Source: Streptomyces sp. NRRL S-118
GTDB lineage: Bacteria; Actinomycetota; Actinomycetes; Streptomycetales; Streptomycetaceae
DNA length: 64,000 bases
Direction: 5' to 3'
Assembly (NCBI RefSeq): GCF_000716335.1
Contig: NZ_KL591004.1
Coordinates: 256,297-320,296 of the forward strand
A model generated the notes under the pieces. It was not told the DNA's origin. It was given only the letters and a program-made list of their open reading frames with translations, and searched no databases. This document shows positions 8,292 to 17,379 of the stretch, one piece after another (position 1 is the stretch's first letter; every line of letters starts with the position of its first letter). The position numbers and the translations under genes were made by a program.

Positions 8292-9022
8292 CACGTCGCC
8301 CCCGGGTGGCTGCGGTGCAGGTGCTGCATCTCCGCGAGCATCCGCCCGAACGACTCCGTGTGCAGGCCCTGGCGTCCCGCGCCCGCGCTCCACGCCCCGC
8401 TGCGCGGCCCGTCGGGGACGGTGAGCGTGGCCCGCTCCAGCAGCGCCGTCACCGACGTCAGCCAGTCGGCCTCCAGCTCGTGCCAGTCGATGTCCAGGCC
8501 CTCGACCGGCTGGAACAGCTCGCCGGTGAAGCGCCACAGCGCCTGACAGGCCCGCTGCATCCGCTCATGGCTCTCGGCGGTGCCGTCGCCCAGCCGCAGC
8601 GTCCACTGCTCGGCGTGGTCCTGGTGGTAGGCGACCTCCTTGACCGCCTTCGCGGCGAGTCCGGACAGGTCACCGGCGTCCGCCGCGGCCAGCCGGCCGT
8701 ACATCAGGCGCTGATAGGTGGAGAAGTACAGCTGTCGCGCGATGGTGTGGGCGAAGTCGCCGTTGGGCTGCTCCACCAGCTGGACGTTGCGGAACGCACG
8801 CTCCTCGCGCAGATAGGCGAGCTCGTCCTCGTCCCCGGCCAGGGACAGCAGCACCCGGGCCTGGCCGAGCAGGTCCAGCGCGATGTTGGCGAGCGCGACC
8901 TCCTCCTCCAGGACGGGAGCGTGGCCGGCCCACTCCCCGAGCCGGTGCGACAGCACCAGTGCGTCGTCGCCGAGGGCGATCGCTGCGGCGATCGCCGTGG
9001 GAGTCGTCTCCGGAGCCGTCAC
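8288..9022 (-). CDS. paaC: Phenylacetyl-CoA epoxidase structural subunit PaaC
   Basis: 244 aa, starting with the GTG at 9022 that overlaps the paaB stop. It is a ferritin-like all-helical protein: LSHRLGEWAGHAPVLEEEVALANIALDLLGQAR, then AVKEVAYHQDHAEQWTLRLGDG. PaaC is the inactive paralogue that scaffolds PaaA in the multicomponent oxygenase forming ring-1,2-epoxyphenylacetyl-CoA. It is translationally coupled to its neighbours on both sides by 4-bp overlaps. The longer open frame to 9283 covers paaB in another frame and is rejected. Confidence 0.93.
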   Translation of the reverse strand: MTAPETTPTAIAAAIALGDDALVLSHRLGEWAGHAPVLEEEVALANIALDLLGQARVLLSLAGDEDELAYLREERAFRNVQLVEQPNGDFAHTIARQLYFSTYQRLMYGRLAAADAGDLSGLAAKAVKEVAYHQDHAEQWTLRLGDGTAESHERMQRACQALWRFTGELFQPVEGLDIDWHELEADWLTSVTALLERATLTVPDGPRSGAWSAGAGRQGLHTESFGRMLAEMQHLHRSHPGATW

Positions 9023-9306
9023 AGGTGCTGCACCCCTTCCGGGATCTCGTAGAAGGTCGGGTGCCGGTAGGGCTTGTCCGCGGCCGGCTCGAAGAAGGGG
9101 TCCTTCTCGTCCGGCGAGGAAGCGGTGATCGCCGCGGAGGGCACGACCCAGATCGACACGCCTTCGTTCCGGCGGGTGTAGAGGTCCCGGGCGTTGCGCA
9201 GGGCCAGCTCGGCGTCCGGCGCGTGCAGGCTTCCCGCATGCGTGTGGGACAGCCCGCGGCGTGAGCGCACGAACACCTCCCACAGCGGCCAGTCGGTGTT
9301 CGTCAT
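9019..9306 (-). CDS. paaB: Phenylacetyl-CoA epoxidase subunit PaaB
   Basis: 95 aa, the usual PaaB size. It begins [29 protein letters not shown], the characteristic PaaB opening, and continues [21 protein letters not shown]. PaaB bridges PaaAC heterodimers in the epoxidase complex. Its ATG overlaps the paaA stop (ATGA) and its stop overlaps the paaC GTG. Confidence 0.95.
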   Translation of the reverse strand: MTNTDWPLWEVFVRSRRGLSHTHAGSLHAPDAELALRNARDLYTRRNEGVSIWVVPSAAITASSPDEKDPFFEPAADKPYRHPTFYEIPEGVQHL

Positions 9307-10319
9307 GCCGTCGCCTCCCCGTGCTCCGCCTGCCGGTCGTGCTCTTCGCGCTGTCCGTGCTCTTCGCGCCGGCCGCGCTGCTCGTGCTTCGCGGCGTACG
9401 CCGCTGCCGCTTCCCTGACCCAGGCGCCCTCTTCGTGCGCGCGCCGCCGCTGGGAGATCCGCTGCTCGTTGCAGGGCCCGTTGCCCTTGAGGACCTCCCA
9501 GAACTCGGTCCAGTCGATCGCGCCGAAGTCGTAGTGCCCGCGCTCCTCGTTCCACCGCAGGTCCGGGTCCGGGAGCGTGAGCCCCAGTGCCTCGGCCTGC
9601 GGAACGCAGATGTCGACGAAGCGCTGGCGCAGCTCGTCGTTGGAGTGCCGCTTGATCTTCCAGGCCATCGACTGCGCCGAGTGCGCCGACTCGTCGTCCG
9701 GCGGGCCGAACATCATCAGCGAGGGCCACCACCAGCGGTTCACCGCGTCCTGAGCCATCGCGTGCTGCTCCGGCGTCCCGCGGGAGAGAGCGAGCAGGGC
9801 CTCGTACCCCTGGCGCTGGTGGAAGGACTCCTCCTTGCACACGCGCACCATCGCGCGGGCGTAGGGGCCGTACGAGCAGCGGCACAGCGGCACCTGGTTG
9901 GTGATCGCGGCGCCGTCGACGAGCCAGCCGATGGCGCCGACGTCGGCCCAGGTCAGCGTCGGGTAGTTGAAGATCGAGGAGTACTTCTGGCGGCCGGAGT
10001 GAAGCTTGTCGAGCAGCTCGTCCCGGCTGACGCCCAGCGTCTCGGCGGCGCTGTACAGGTACAGGCCGTGCCCTGCCTCGTCCTGGACCTTGGCCATCAG
10101 GATCGCCTTGCGCCGCAGCGAGGGCGCGCGGGTGATCCAGTTGGCCTCCGGCTGCATGCCGATGATCTCGGAGTGGGCGTGCTGCGCGATCTGCCGGACG
10201 AGCGAGGCGCGGTACGCCTCGGGCATCCAGTCGCGCGGCTCGATCCGCTCGTCGGCGGCCACCGCGGCGTCGAACACCGCCTGGTACGCCTCCTGCGTAT
10301 CCGCAGTCACTGCCGTCAT
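9303..10319 (-). CDS. paaA: Phenylacetyl-CoA epoxidase catalytic subunit PaaA
   Basis: 338 aa. This di-iron oxygenase subunit epoxidises the aromatic ring of phenylacetyl-CoA. The iron-ligand pattern is visible: [19 protein letters not shown] (ExxH) and [16 protein letters not shown] (ExxxH), with [13 protein letters not shown] typical of PaaA. It is the first gene of paaABCDE. A GGGGG ribosome site precedes the ATG at 10319, and a TetR-type operator sits 15-28 nt upstream. The C-terminal ~30 residues are an Arg/Glu/Gln-rich tail beyond the usual PaaA end. The CoA ligase that would supply substrate is not in this window. Confidence 0.95.
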   Translation of the reverse strand: MTAVTADTQEAYQAVFDAAVAADERIEPRDWMPEAYRASLVRQIAQHAHSEIIGMQPEANWITRAPSLRRKAILMAKVQDEAGHGLYLYSAAETLGVSRDELLDKLHSGRQKYSSIFNYPTLTWADVGAIGWLVDGAAITNQVPLCRCSYGPYARAMVRVCKEESFHQRQGYEALLALSRGTPEQHAMAQDAVNRWWWPSLMMFGPPDDESAHSAQSMAWKIKRHSNDELRQRFVDICVPQAEALGLTLPDPDLRWNEERGHYDFGAIDWTEFWEVLKGNGPCNEQRISQRRRAHEEGAWVREAAAAYAAKHEQRGRREEHGQREEHDRQAEHGEATA

Positions 10320-10333
10320 CGGGCCCCCTACCG

Positions 10334-10347
10334 ACCGATCGTTCGGT
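10334..10347. promoter_or_regulatory. Putative PaaR operator 1 (paaA promoter)
   Basis: ACCGATCGTTCGGT is an inverted repeat of ACCG/CGGT around a central CG. The same pattern recurs at 15068 and 18009. It sits immediately upstream of paaA, where a repressor would block the whole paaABCDE operon. It fits my recollection of the PaaR motif core ACCGNNCGNNCGGT in corynebacteria. The TetR gene at 16666 is the obvious candidate regulator. Confidence 0.7.
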
Positions 10348-10447
10348 TGAATGACTTCAATGGTGAGTCGGCGGGCCGTATGGTGTCAACCCTGTGGATA
10401 ACTGCGGTGGATCGATGCGGCCGCGGACCGAGGCGGATCGGGGCGGG

Positions 10448-11362
10448 ATGGACTCGTACGACAAGGAGGGCGGGCGCGCCGAGCTCGCCGCGAACCTCCG
10501 GGGCACCGCCCCGCACCCCTCCCCACCCGGTGCACGCGCCGCCGCGTCCCGTCCCGCCGGCGCATCCCCCACCACGTCGTCCGGATCGGGCGGCGACCCG
10601 GGGGCGAACACGGCTGCGGGCGAGGGTGCGGACGCCGGCCCGGGCGCGGATGCCGGCCCGGATGCCGATGGGGTGCCGGTCCCCCGCACCGGGGGCATAG
10701 CCGGGCTCTCGCTGCCGTATCAAGTGGTGGCCTCCGTCGCTCTCGCCGTCGTCACGGTCTTCACCTGCTACCACCTGGCCATGGTGTTCCTGCACGTCGC
10801 GCCGTCGAACACGCTGACCAAGCAGCACGGCAAGGCCGTCGACGAATGGGTCTTCCCGGAGTTCGAGCAGAACTGGAAGCTCTTCGCGCCGAACCCGCTC
10901 CAGCAGAACATCGCCGTCCACGCCCGGGCTGAGATCACCGCCGCCGACGGCGGGCGCCGGACCACCCGGTGGATCGACCTCACGGCCGACGACGGGGAAG
11001 CCATCCGCGGCAACCTGCTGCCGAGCCACGTGAACCAGAACGAGCTGCGGCGCGGCTGGGACTTCTTCGTCAATTCGCACACCACCGACAACCGCCCCAA
11101 CGGCCTGCGCGGCCGGCTCTCCGAGCGCTACATCCGCCGCATCGCGATGCTCCGTCTGGACGCCCACGACCTGGGCGGTCGCGTCGAACGGATCCAGCTG
11201 CGCTCCGCCACCCGGGGGATCCAGGCCCCGGTCTGGAGCAAGGAGGAGACGGACACCCGGACCTACTACCGGACGCTCCCGTGGTGGACGGTGACCGCTG
11301 CCGACCTCCCGGGAGGCGTGGAACGCGGCGAGGACGCCAGCCGTACGGAGGCGCACCAGTGA
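10448..11362 (+). CDS. DUF5819 family membrane protein
   Basis: About 304 aa from the ATG at 10448; in-frame alternatives exist at 10394 and 10415. Residues 1-~75 are a Gly/Ala/Pro/Asp-rich cytoplasmic tail. One transmembrane helix follows (VVASVALAVVTVFTCYHLAMVFLHV). The outer domain contains the conserved WKLFAPNPLQQNIAVHARAEI and RYIRRIAMLRL of DUF5819. No reaction is known for the family. Its stop overlaps the GTG of the HTTM gene (GTGA), and DUF5819 and HTTM genes are commonly paired in actinobacteria, so they likely act together in the membrane. It diverges from paaA. Confidence 0.85.
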   Translation: MDSYDKEGGRAELAANLRGTAPHPSPPGARAAASRPAGASPTTSSGSGGDPGANTAAGEGADAGPGADAGPDADGVPVPRTGGIAGLSLPYQVVASVALAVVTVFTCYHLAMVFLHVAPSNTLTKQHGKAVDEWVFPEFEQNWKLFAPNPLQQNIAVHARAEITAADGGRRTTRWIDLTADDGEAIRGNLLPSHVNQNELRRGWDFFVNSHTTDNRPNGLRGRLSERYIRRIAMLRLDAHDLGGRVERIQLRSATRGIQAPVWSKEETDTRTYYRTLPWWTVTAADLPGGVERGEDASRTEAHQ

Positions 11363-12588
11363 ACCCCACCAGCACCAGCGGCACCGCCCCGTCCGCCGGG
11401 ACCCGGCGCGAGCCGGCCGACCGCCGGCTCGCCCGCGCCGTCCAGCGCGTCACGGCCACGGCCCTCGGCCCGTACCAGACCGCGATCGTGCGCATCGGGT
11501 TCGCCGGCGCCTGGCTGCTCTTCCTGCTGCGTGAATTCCCGCACCGCCGCGAGCTGTACGGCCCCGAGGGCCCGTGGTCCTGGGAGATGGGCCAGCAGCT
11601 GATCGCGAACAACCACTCGTTCACCGTCCTGATGTGGTCGGACAGCTTCGTCTGGTTCGAGATCGTGTACGCGGTCGCCATGCTCTCCAGCGTGGGCCTG
11701 CTGATCGGCTGGCGCACCCGCACCATGTCCGTGCTGTTCATGATCGGTGTGCTGTCGCTGCAGAACCGCTCCATCTTCATGGGGGACGGCGGTGACAACG
11801 TCGTCCACCTGATGGCGATCTACCTGGTGCTCACCCGCTGCGGCCAGGTCTGGTCCCTGGACGCCCGCCGCGGCGCGCGCGCCGGTTCCCGCGGTGACGC
11901 GATCGGCGTCGCCCTGTGGACGGCCCTCGGTTCCGGGATGGTGGCCGCGACCCTGCTCGGCGACCGGAGCGGCGAGACATGGCTGCTGTGGTTCCTGTGG
12001 CTGCTGTGGGCGGCGCAAGGGTTGTGGTGGGTGGTGTGCCGGTACGCGCCCGGCGAGCCGCGCGTCCTGCTGGACGTCCTCGCCAACCTCGCCCACAACG
12101 CCGCACTCTTCGTGATCATGGCGGAGGTGTGCCTCATCTACGCCACAGCCGGCTGGTACAAGATCCAGGGCTCACGCTGGCAGGACGGCACCGCGCTGTA
12201 CTACCCGCTGAAGCTGGACTACTTCACACCCTGGCCGTTCTTCTCGGACCTCCTCGCCAACAGCGGCGTGGTCGTGCTGCTGCTGACGTACGGCACGGTC
12301 GTCGTGCAGGTCGCGTTCCCCTTCACGCTCTTCAACCGGCGTGTGAAGAACGTCCTGCTCGTGGCGATGATGCTGGAGCACGCGGGCATCGCGGTGCTGC
12401 TGGGACTGCCGTTCTTCTCCCTCGCGATGATCGCCGCGGACGCCGTCTTCCTCCCGACGGTCTTCCTGGTCTGGCTCGGTGCCCGTGTCCGGCTCGGCCG
12501 TGACCGGCTGCTGCCCGGACTCAGAAGGCCGGCACCGGACGATCGGCCTGCCACCGACGCGCGGGCCCCCCGTACCCTCGTGGGGTGA
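11359..12588 (+). CDS. HTTM-domain (vitamin K-dependent carboxylase-like) membrane protein
   Basis: 409 aa from a GTG at 11359. It is a multi-pass protein with the horizontally-transferred transmembrane (HTTM) domain: TAIVRIGFAGAWLLFLLREFP, LIGWRTRTMSVLFMIGVLSLQNRS, GDNVVHLMAIYLVLTRCG, YATAGWYKIQGSRWQDGTALYY. HTTM proteins are distant relatives of the gamma-glutamyl carboxylase membrane core, but most bacterial members have no known substrate. The partner gene is DUF5819 just upstream, and the stop overlaps the trmH-like GTG by 4 bp. A cytoplasmic Arg-rich tail closes the protein. Confidence 0.88.
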   Translation: MNPTSTSGTAPSAGTRREPADRRLARAVQRVTATALGPYQTAIVRIGFAGAWLLFLLREFPHRRELYGPEGPWSWEMGQQLIANNHSFTVLMWSDSFVWFEIVYAVAMLSSVGLLIGWRTRTMSVLFMIGVLSLQNRSIFMGDGGDNVVHLMAIYLVLTRCGQVWSLDARRGARAGSRGDAIGVALWTALGSGMVAATLLGDRSGETWLLWFLWLLWAAQGLWWVVCRYAPGEPRVLLDVLANLAHNAALFVIMAEVCLIYATAGWYKIQGSRWQDGTALYYPLKLDYFTPWPFFSDLLANSGVVVLLLTYGTVVVQVAFPFTLFNRRVKNVLLVAMMLEHAGIAVLLGLPFFSLAMIAADAVFLPTVFLVWLGARVRLGRDRLLPGLRRPAPDDRPATDARAPRTLVG

Positions 12589-13262
12589 GCAGCGAGACCC
12601 CCCTCCAGTACGACGACGGTTACGGCCCCGAGATCGGTGTCGGCCCGCACCCCCTGCCCTGGCCGGAGGGCGAGCGGTACGACCCCGAGCTGCTCGCCGG
12701 GGGCGACCGGCGCAACGTCGTGGACCGCTACCGGTACTGGACGCGCGAGGCGATCGTCGCCGACCTGGACACCCGGCGCCACGACTTCCATGTGGCCGTG
12801 GAGAACTGGGGCCACGACTTCAACATCGGTTCCGTCGTCCGCACGGCCAACGCCTTCCTCGCCAAGGAGGTCCACATCGTGGGCCGCCGCCGCTGGAACC
12901 GGCGCGGTGCGATGGTCACCGACCGGTACCAGCACGTGCGCCACCACCCGGACACCGAGTCGCTGACCGCGTGGGCCGCCGCCGAGGGGCTGCCCGTCAT
13001 CGGCATCGACAACCTCCCCGGGGCGGTACCGCTGGAGCGCACCGAGCTGCCGCGCCGCTGCGTGCTGCTGTTCGGGCAGGAGGGGCCGGGCCTCACGGAG
13101 GAGGCCCGCAAGCACACGGCGATGGTCTGCTCGATCGCCCAGTTCGGCTCGACGCGCTCGATCAACGCGGGCGCGGCCGCGGCGATCGCCATGCACGCGT
13201 GGGTGCAGCGGTACGCGGAGATCTCCCCCGAGGTGCCGGGCGCGGCCGCGGTCGGCACCTGA
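12585..13262 (+). CDS. TrmH/SpoU-family RNA 2'-O-methyltransferase
   Basis: 225 aa from a GTG at 12585. The SPOUT (trefoil-knot) motifs are clear. Motif 1 is ENWGHDFNIGSVVRTANAF with the asparagine-arginine pair. The central region is GIDNLPGAVPLERTELPRRCVLLFGQEGPGL, and motif 3 is STRSINAGAAAAIAMHAW, the SAM-binding knot with N and S. The product probably methylates ribose of tRNA or rRNA; the target base cannot be assigned. It is translationally coupled to the HTTM gene by overlap, an unexpected partner for an RNA methylase. Confidence 0.92.
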   Translation: MSSETPLQYDDGYGPEIGVGPHPLPWPEGERYDPELLAGGDRRNVVDRYRYWTREAIVADLDTRRHDFHVAVENWGHDFNIGSVVRTANAFLAKEVHIVGRRRWNRRGAMVTDRYQHVRHHPDTESLTAWAAAEGLPVIGIDNLPGAVPLERTELPRRCVLLFGQEGPGLTEEARKHTAMVCSIAQFGSTRSINAGAAAAIAMHAWVQRYAEISPEVPGAAAVGT

Positions 13263-13267
13263 CCGGT

Positions 13268-13295
13268 GGAGGTCACGCCCGGCGGGCGGACCTCC
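13268..13295. terminator. Candidate terminator between convergent genes
   Basis: GGAGGTC (13268-13274) pairs with GACCTCC (13289-13295) across a GC-rich loop in the 56-bp gap between the convergent trmH-like and paaN genes. The stem is modest and there is no T-run, as is usual in this genome. Confidence 0.45.
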
Positions 13296-13318
13296 TCACG
13301 GCGAGCCGGCGGGTGACA

Positions 13319-15013
13319 TCACGCCTGGCGGCGGACCTCCACCACGCGGAAGCGGTTCGACACGAAGGCGCCGTCGCACAGTGCGGCGTTCGCCGCCGGG
13401 TTGCCGCCGGAGCCGTGGAAGTCGGAGAACGCCGCCGTCTGGTTGACGTACACCCCGCCCGTCAGGTTCAGCGACAGCTGCGCCGACTCCTCCAGGCAGA
13501 CCTCCTCGACCGCGCGCTCGACATCCGCCGACGTCGTGTACGCGCCGACCGTCATGGCGCCCTTCTCGCGCACCGTGCGCCGCAGCAGCTCCAGCGCGTC
13601 GGCGGTCGAGTCGACCGAGACGGCGAAGGCGACCGGGCCGAAGCACTCCGACATGTACGCCGCTTCCGCGTCCGGCTTGGAGCCGTCGAGCTTGACGAGC
13701 ACGGGCGTCCGGACGACGGCGTCCGGGAAGTCGGGGTTGGCGATCTCGCGCGAGGCGAGGGCGACCTCGCCCAGGCCGGCCGCCGCCTCCAGGCGGGCCT
13801 TCACGTCCGGGTTGACGATGGCGCCCAGCAGGGCGTTCGCCCGGGCGTCGTCGCCGAGCAGGCCGTCGACCGCCGCGGCCAGGTCGGCCACGACCTCGTC
13901 GTACGACTTGGGGCCGGCGTCGGTGGAGATCCCGTCGCGCGGGATGAGCAGGTTCTGCGGGGTGGTGCACATCTGGCCGCTGTACAGGGACAGGGAGAAC
14001 GCCAGGTTGGACAGCATCCCCTTGTAGTCGTCGGTGGAGTCGATGACGACGGTGTTGACGCCGGCCTTCTCCGTGTACACCTGCGCCTGCCGGGCGTTGG
14101 TCTCCAGCCAGTCGCCGAAGGAGGTCGACCCGGTGTAGTCGATGATCCGGATCTCGGGCCGGAGCGCCAGATCCTTGGCGATGCCCTCGCCCGGCCGCTC
14201 CGCGGCCAGCGCCACCAGGTTCGGGTCGAAACCGGCCTCGGCGAGCACCTCGCGGGCCACCCTGACCGTGAGCGCCAGGGGCAGCACGGCGCGCGGGTGC
14301 GGCTTGACCAGGACCGGGTTGCCGGTGGCCAGGGAGGCGAACAGGCCCGGGTAGCCGTTCCACGTCGGGAAGGTGTTGCAGCCGATCAGCAGCGAGATGC
14401 CGCGTCCCACCGGCGTGAACGCCTTGCGCAGCTCCAGCGGGTCGCGCTTCCCCTGCGGCTTGGACCAGTCCGCCACCAGCGGTGTGCGGACCTGCTCCGC
14501 GTACGCGTACGCCACCGCCTCCAGGCCGCGGTCCTGCGCGTGCGGTCCGCCCGCCTGGAAGGCCATCATGAACGCCTGCCCGCTGGTGTGCATGACCGCG
14601 TGCGCGAACTCGTGCGTCCGGGCGCTGATCCGGGCCAGGATCTCCAGGCACACCAGCGCGCGGGTCTCCGGACCGGCGTCCCGCCAGGCGGCCGTGCCGG
14701 CGCGCATCGCGGGCAGCAGGACGTCCAGGTCGGCGTGCGGGTACTCCACGCCCAGCTCCGGCCCGTACGGGGACACTTCGCCGCCCGTCCAGCCGTCCGT
14801 GCCCGGCTGGTCCAGCTCGAAGCGGGCGCCGAGGACGGCCTTGTGGGCGGCGAGGCCGTCGGCCGCGCTCAACGAGCCGTTCTCCCCGTACGCCTTGGGG
14901 TGCTCGGGATGCGGGGACCAGTAGGCCCGGGTACGGATCGCCTCGAGGGCCTGGTCCAGCGTGGGCCGGTGCCTCTCGGACAGGTGGTCGGTGGTGAGCT
15001 GAGCGGCGGCCAT
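13319..15013 (-). CDS. paaN: Phenylacetic acid degradation protein PaaN (aldehyde dehydrogenase type)
   Basis: 564 aa. This is the actinobacterial PaaN form, a stand-alone aldehyde dehydrogenase-fold protein thought to oxidise the ring-opened semialdehyde in the phenylacetate pathway. Visible segments are LIGCNTFPTWNGYPGLFASLATGNPVLVKPHP (cofactor site), IDYTGSTSFGDWLE and the catalytic-cysteine region SLYSGQMCTTPQNLLIP. FGPVAFAVSV and an N-terminal helical extension (LSERHRPTLDQALEAIRTRAYWSP) are typical of PaaN. It is divergent from paaH with an operator between them. The start at 15013 has a GAGG-type site upstream. Confidence 0.9.
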   Translation of the reverse strand: MAAAQLTTDHLSERHRPTLDQALEAIRTRAYWSPHPEHPKAYGENGSLSAADGLAAHKAVLGARFELDQPGTDGWTGGEVSPYGPELGVEYPHADLDVLLPAMRAGTAAWRDAGPETRALVCLEILARISARTHEFAHAVMHTSGQAFMMAFQAGGPHAQDRGLEAVAYAYAEQVRTPLVADWSKPQGKRDPLELRKAFTPVGRGISLLIGCNTFPTWNGYPGLFASLATGNPVLVKPHPRAVLPLALTVRVAREVLAEAGFDPNLVALAAERPGEGIAKDLALRPEIRIIDYTGSTSFGDWLETNARQAQVYTEKAGVNTVVIDSTDDYKGMLSNLAFSLSLYSGQMCTTPQNLLIPRDGISTDAGPKSYDEVVADLAAAVDGLLGDDARANALLGAIVNPDVKARLEAAAGLGEVALASREIANPDFPDAVVRTPVLVKLDGSKPDAEAAYMSECFGPVAFAVSVDSTADALELLRRTVREKGAMTVGAYTTSADVERAVEEVCLEESAQLSLNLTGGVYVNQTAAFSDFHGSGGNPAANAALCDGAFVSNRFRVVEVRRQA

Positions 15014-15067
15014 GACGGACCAACTCCTCGTCGAGCTGGGCAGGGACAGGCGGACAGAGCTAGAGTA

Positions 15068-15081
15068 ACCGAACGATCGGT
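15068..15081. promoter_or_regulatory. Putative PaaR operator 2 (paaN/paaH divergent promoter)
   Basis: ACCGAACGATCGGT is a dyad of ACCG/CGGT with central CG, the same pattern as the paaA site. It lies in the 123-bp gap between the divergent paaN and paaH starts, so one bound dimer could control both genes. Confidence 0.7.
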
Positions 15082-15136
15082 CGGGACAAGGGGGCCTCCC
15101 GAACCTGTGGACAGCTCATCGGGGAGGATCACTGTC

Positions 15137-16669
15137 ATGACCGACAACATGGCCATCGAGCGCAGCCGCACCGTCGCGGTCGTCGGCACCGGCACGATGG
15201 GACAGGGCATCGCCCAGGTCGCGCTGGTCGCCGGCCACCCCGTACGCCTCTACGACGCGGGCCCCGGCCGAGCCGCACAGGCCGCCGCGGCCATCACCGC
15301 GCGACTGGACCGATTGGCGGAAAAGGGCCGTCTCACCGCGGACGAGCGCGCCGCGGCGGCCGGGCGGCTGCACGTGGCGGACACCCTCGAGGACCTCGCC
15401 GACGCCGCACTCGTGATCGAGGCGATCGTCGAGCGGCTCGCGGTCAAGCAGGAGCTCTTCACCGCCCTGGAGAAGATCGTCCCCGACGACTGCCTGCTCG
15501 CCACCAACACCTCGTCGCTCTCCGTCACCGCCATCGCCGGGGCGCTGCGGCTGCCGGGCCGCTTCGTGGGCATGCACTTCTTCAACCCCGCCCCCCTGCT
15601 CCCGCTCGTCGAGATCGTCAGCGGCTTCGCCACCGACGACACCGCGGCCACGCGCGCGTACGACACCGCCGGGGCCTGGGGGAAGACGCCGGTCCGCTGC
15701 GCCGACACCCCCGGCTTCATCGTCAACCGCATCGCCCGCCCCTTCTACGCCGAGGCGCTGCGCCTGTACGAGGAGCGGGCCGCCGACCCGGCCACCATCG
15801 ACGCGGTCCTGCGCGAGTGCGGCGGCTTCAGGATGGGCCCCTTCGAGCTGACCGACCTCATCGGGCAGGACGTGAACGAGGCCGTCACCCGGTCCGTGTG
15901 GGAGTCCTTCCACCAGGACCCCAAGTTCACCCCGTCCCTCGCCCAGCGCCGCCTGGTCGAGTCGGGGCGCCTCGGCCGCAAGGCGGGCCAGGGCTGGTAC
16001 CCGTACGCCGAGGGCAGCGAGCGGCCCGTCCCGCGCACCGAGGAGCCCGCTCCCGCACCCACGGCCGTCACCGTCCACGGCCACCTGGGTCACGCCGAAC
16101 CGCTCGTCGCCATGATGGAGCAGGCCGGCATCAGGGTCCGGCGCAAGAAGCACGGCAAGCACCTCGTCCTCCCGGGCGGCGGACAGCTCGGCCTCGCCGA
16201 CGGCGAGACCGTCTTCGAGTACGACGGCGACGAGATCATCTACTTCGACCTCGCCCACGACTACACGACCGCCACCCGCATCGCCCTGTCCACCGCACCC
16301 TCCACCTCGGAGGGGACACTGCGGGAGGCCGTGGGGCTCTTCCAGGCGCTCGGCAAGGACGTCTCGGTGATCGGCGACGTGCCCGGCATGATCGTCGCCC
16401 GTACGGTCGCGATGCTGGTCGATCTCGCCGTGGACGCCGTCGACCGCGGCGTCGCCTCCGCCGAGGACATCGACACCGCGATGCGCCTGGGGGTCAATTA
16501 CCCGGTAGGGCCCTTCGAGTGGGCTGCCCTGCTCGGCTACGAGCACGTGGCGGAGCTGCTCGGCGCGCTGCACGAGCGCTACCCGACCGGCCGTTACGCC
16601 CCCTGCCTCGGCGTCCTGCGCATGGAGCACGAGGAGCGGGCCGCCACGAAGGACCAGGACAGCCGATGA
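15137..16669 (+). CDS. paaH: 3-hydroxyacyl-CoA dehydrogenase PaaH
   Basis: 510 aa. It oxidises a 3-hydroxyacyl-CoA with NAD+, probably 3-hydroxyadipyl-CoA in phenylacetate degradation. The Rossmann motif VAVVGTGTMGQGIAQVALVAGH is at residues ~11-32. NTSSLSVTAIAG, GMHFFNPAPLLPLVEIVSG and DTPGFIVNRIARPFYAEALRLYEE are catalytic and NAD-domain signatures, including the catalytic His. Two C-terminal 3HCDH domains follow, the second with NYPVGPFEWAALLGYEHV. The ATG at 15137 is chosen for its GGGGAGG site. Its stop overlaps the paaR start (ATGA), so the TetR regulator is co-transcribed with a catabolic gene. Confidence 0.9.
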   Translation: MTDNMAIERSRTVAVVGTGTMGQGIAQVALVAGHPVRLYDAGPGRAAQAAAAITARLDRLAEKGRLTADERAAAAGRLHVADTLEDLADAALVIEAIVERLAVKQELFTALEKIVPDDCLLATNTSSLSVTAIAGALRLPGRFVGMHFFNPAPLLPLVEIVSGFATDDTAATRAYDTAGAWGKTPVRCADTPGFIVNRIARPFYAEALRLYEERAADPATIDAVLRECGGFRMGPFELTDLIGQDVNEAVTRSVWESFHQDPKFTPSLAQRRLVESGRLGRKAGQGWYPYAEGSERPVPRTEEPAPAPTAVTVHGHLGHAEPLVAMMEQAGIRVRRKKHGKHLVLPGGGQLGLADGETVFEYDGDEIIYFDLAHDYTTATRIALSTAPSTSEGTLREAVGLFQALGKDVSVIGDVPGMIVARTVAMLVDLAVDAVDRGVASAEDIDTAMRLGVNYPVGPFEWAALLGYEHVAELLGALHERYPTGRYAPCLGVLRMEHEERAATKDQDSR

Positions 16670-17259
16670 CCACCGCCAAGCGTGACACCTACACCCCCGA
16701 GACGCTGCTCTCGGTCGCCGTCCGCGTCTTCAACGAGCGCGGCTACGACGGCACCTCCATGGAGCACCTCTCCAAGGCGGCCGGGATCTCCAAGTCCTCG
16801 ATCTACCACCACGTCACGGGCAAGGAGGAGCTGCTGCGGCGCGCGGTCAGCCGGGCGCTCGACGGGCTCTTCGCGGTCCTCGACGAGCCGGGCGCCGTGC
16901 GGGGGCGGGCCATCGAGCGGGTCGAGTACGTGACCCGGCGCACCGTCGAGGTGCTCATGGACGAATTGCCGTACGTGACGCTGCTGCTGCGGGTGCGCGG
17001 CAACACCAAGACCGAGCGGTGGGCGCTGGAGCGGCGCCGCGAGTTCGACCACCGTGTCGCCGAGCTGCTGAAGGCCGCGGCCGCGGACGGCGACCTGCGG
17101 GCGGACGTGGACATACGGCTCGCCACCCGGCTGCTCTTCGGCATGATCAACTCGCTCGTGGAGTGGTACCGCCCGCAGCCGGGCGGCGGGGCCGAGCGCC
17201 AGCAGCTGGTCGACACCGTCGTCCACCTGGCCTTCGACGGGCTGCGCACCACCTCCTGA
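16666..17259 (+). CDS. paaR: TetR-family regulator, likely PaaR
   Basis: 197 aa. The N-terminal TetR helix-turn-helix is clear: TPETLLSVAVRVFNERGYDGTSMEHLSKAAGISKSSIYHHVTGKEELL (residues ~9-56). The C-terminal ligand domain contains YVTLLLRVRGNTKTERWALERRREFD. It sits in the paaH operon beside three copies of the same ACCG/CGGT dyad, so it is the best candidate for the repressor PaaR, which responds to phenylacetyl-CoA in other actinobacteria. The third dyad lies before the bkd operon, so its regulon may reach branched-chain acid catabolism. Confidence 0.8.
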   Translation: MTTAKRDTYTPETLLSVAVRVFNERGYDGTSMEHLSKAAGISKSSIYHHVTGKEELLRRAVSRALDGLFAVLDEPGAVRGRAIERVEYVTRRTVEVLMDELPYVTLLLRVRGNTKTERWALERRREFDHRVAELLKAAAADGDLRADVDIRLATRLLFGMINSLVEWYRPQPGGGAERQQLVDTVVHLAFDGLRTTS

Positions 17260-17273
17260 CCCGCACCGCACCT

Positions 17274-17306
17274 CGAGGCGCGCCGGACCCCGTCCGGCGT
17301 GCCTCG
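17274..17306. terminator. Bidirectional terminator hairpin
   Basis: A 14-bp stem (17274-17287 with 17293-17306, one G-U pair) with a 5-base loop lies between the convergent paaR and Lrp genes. Confidence 0.8.
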
Positions 17307-17379
17307 TCGTGTTTGCGGCCCGGTCGTGGCCCGGTGCCGGTCGGCTTCGGGAGCACCTCCGGCCCTCGGCGGCCTCCGG

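Noticed and set aside
12479..16669. 1,396-codon plus-strand open frame
   Set aside because: Only the part from 15137 (PaaH) is a gene. The earlier part is out of frame with trmH and antisense to paaN.
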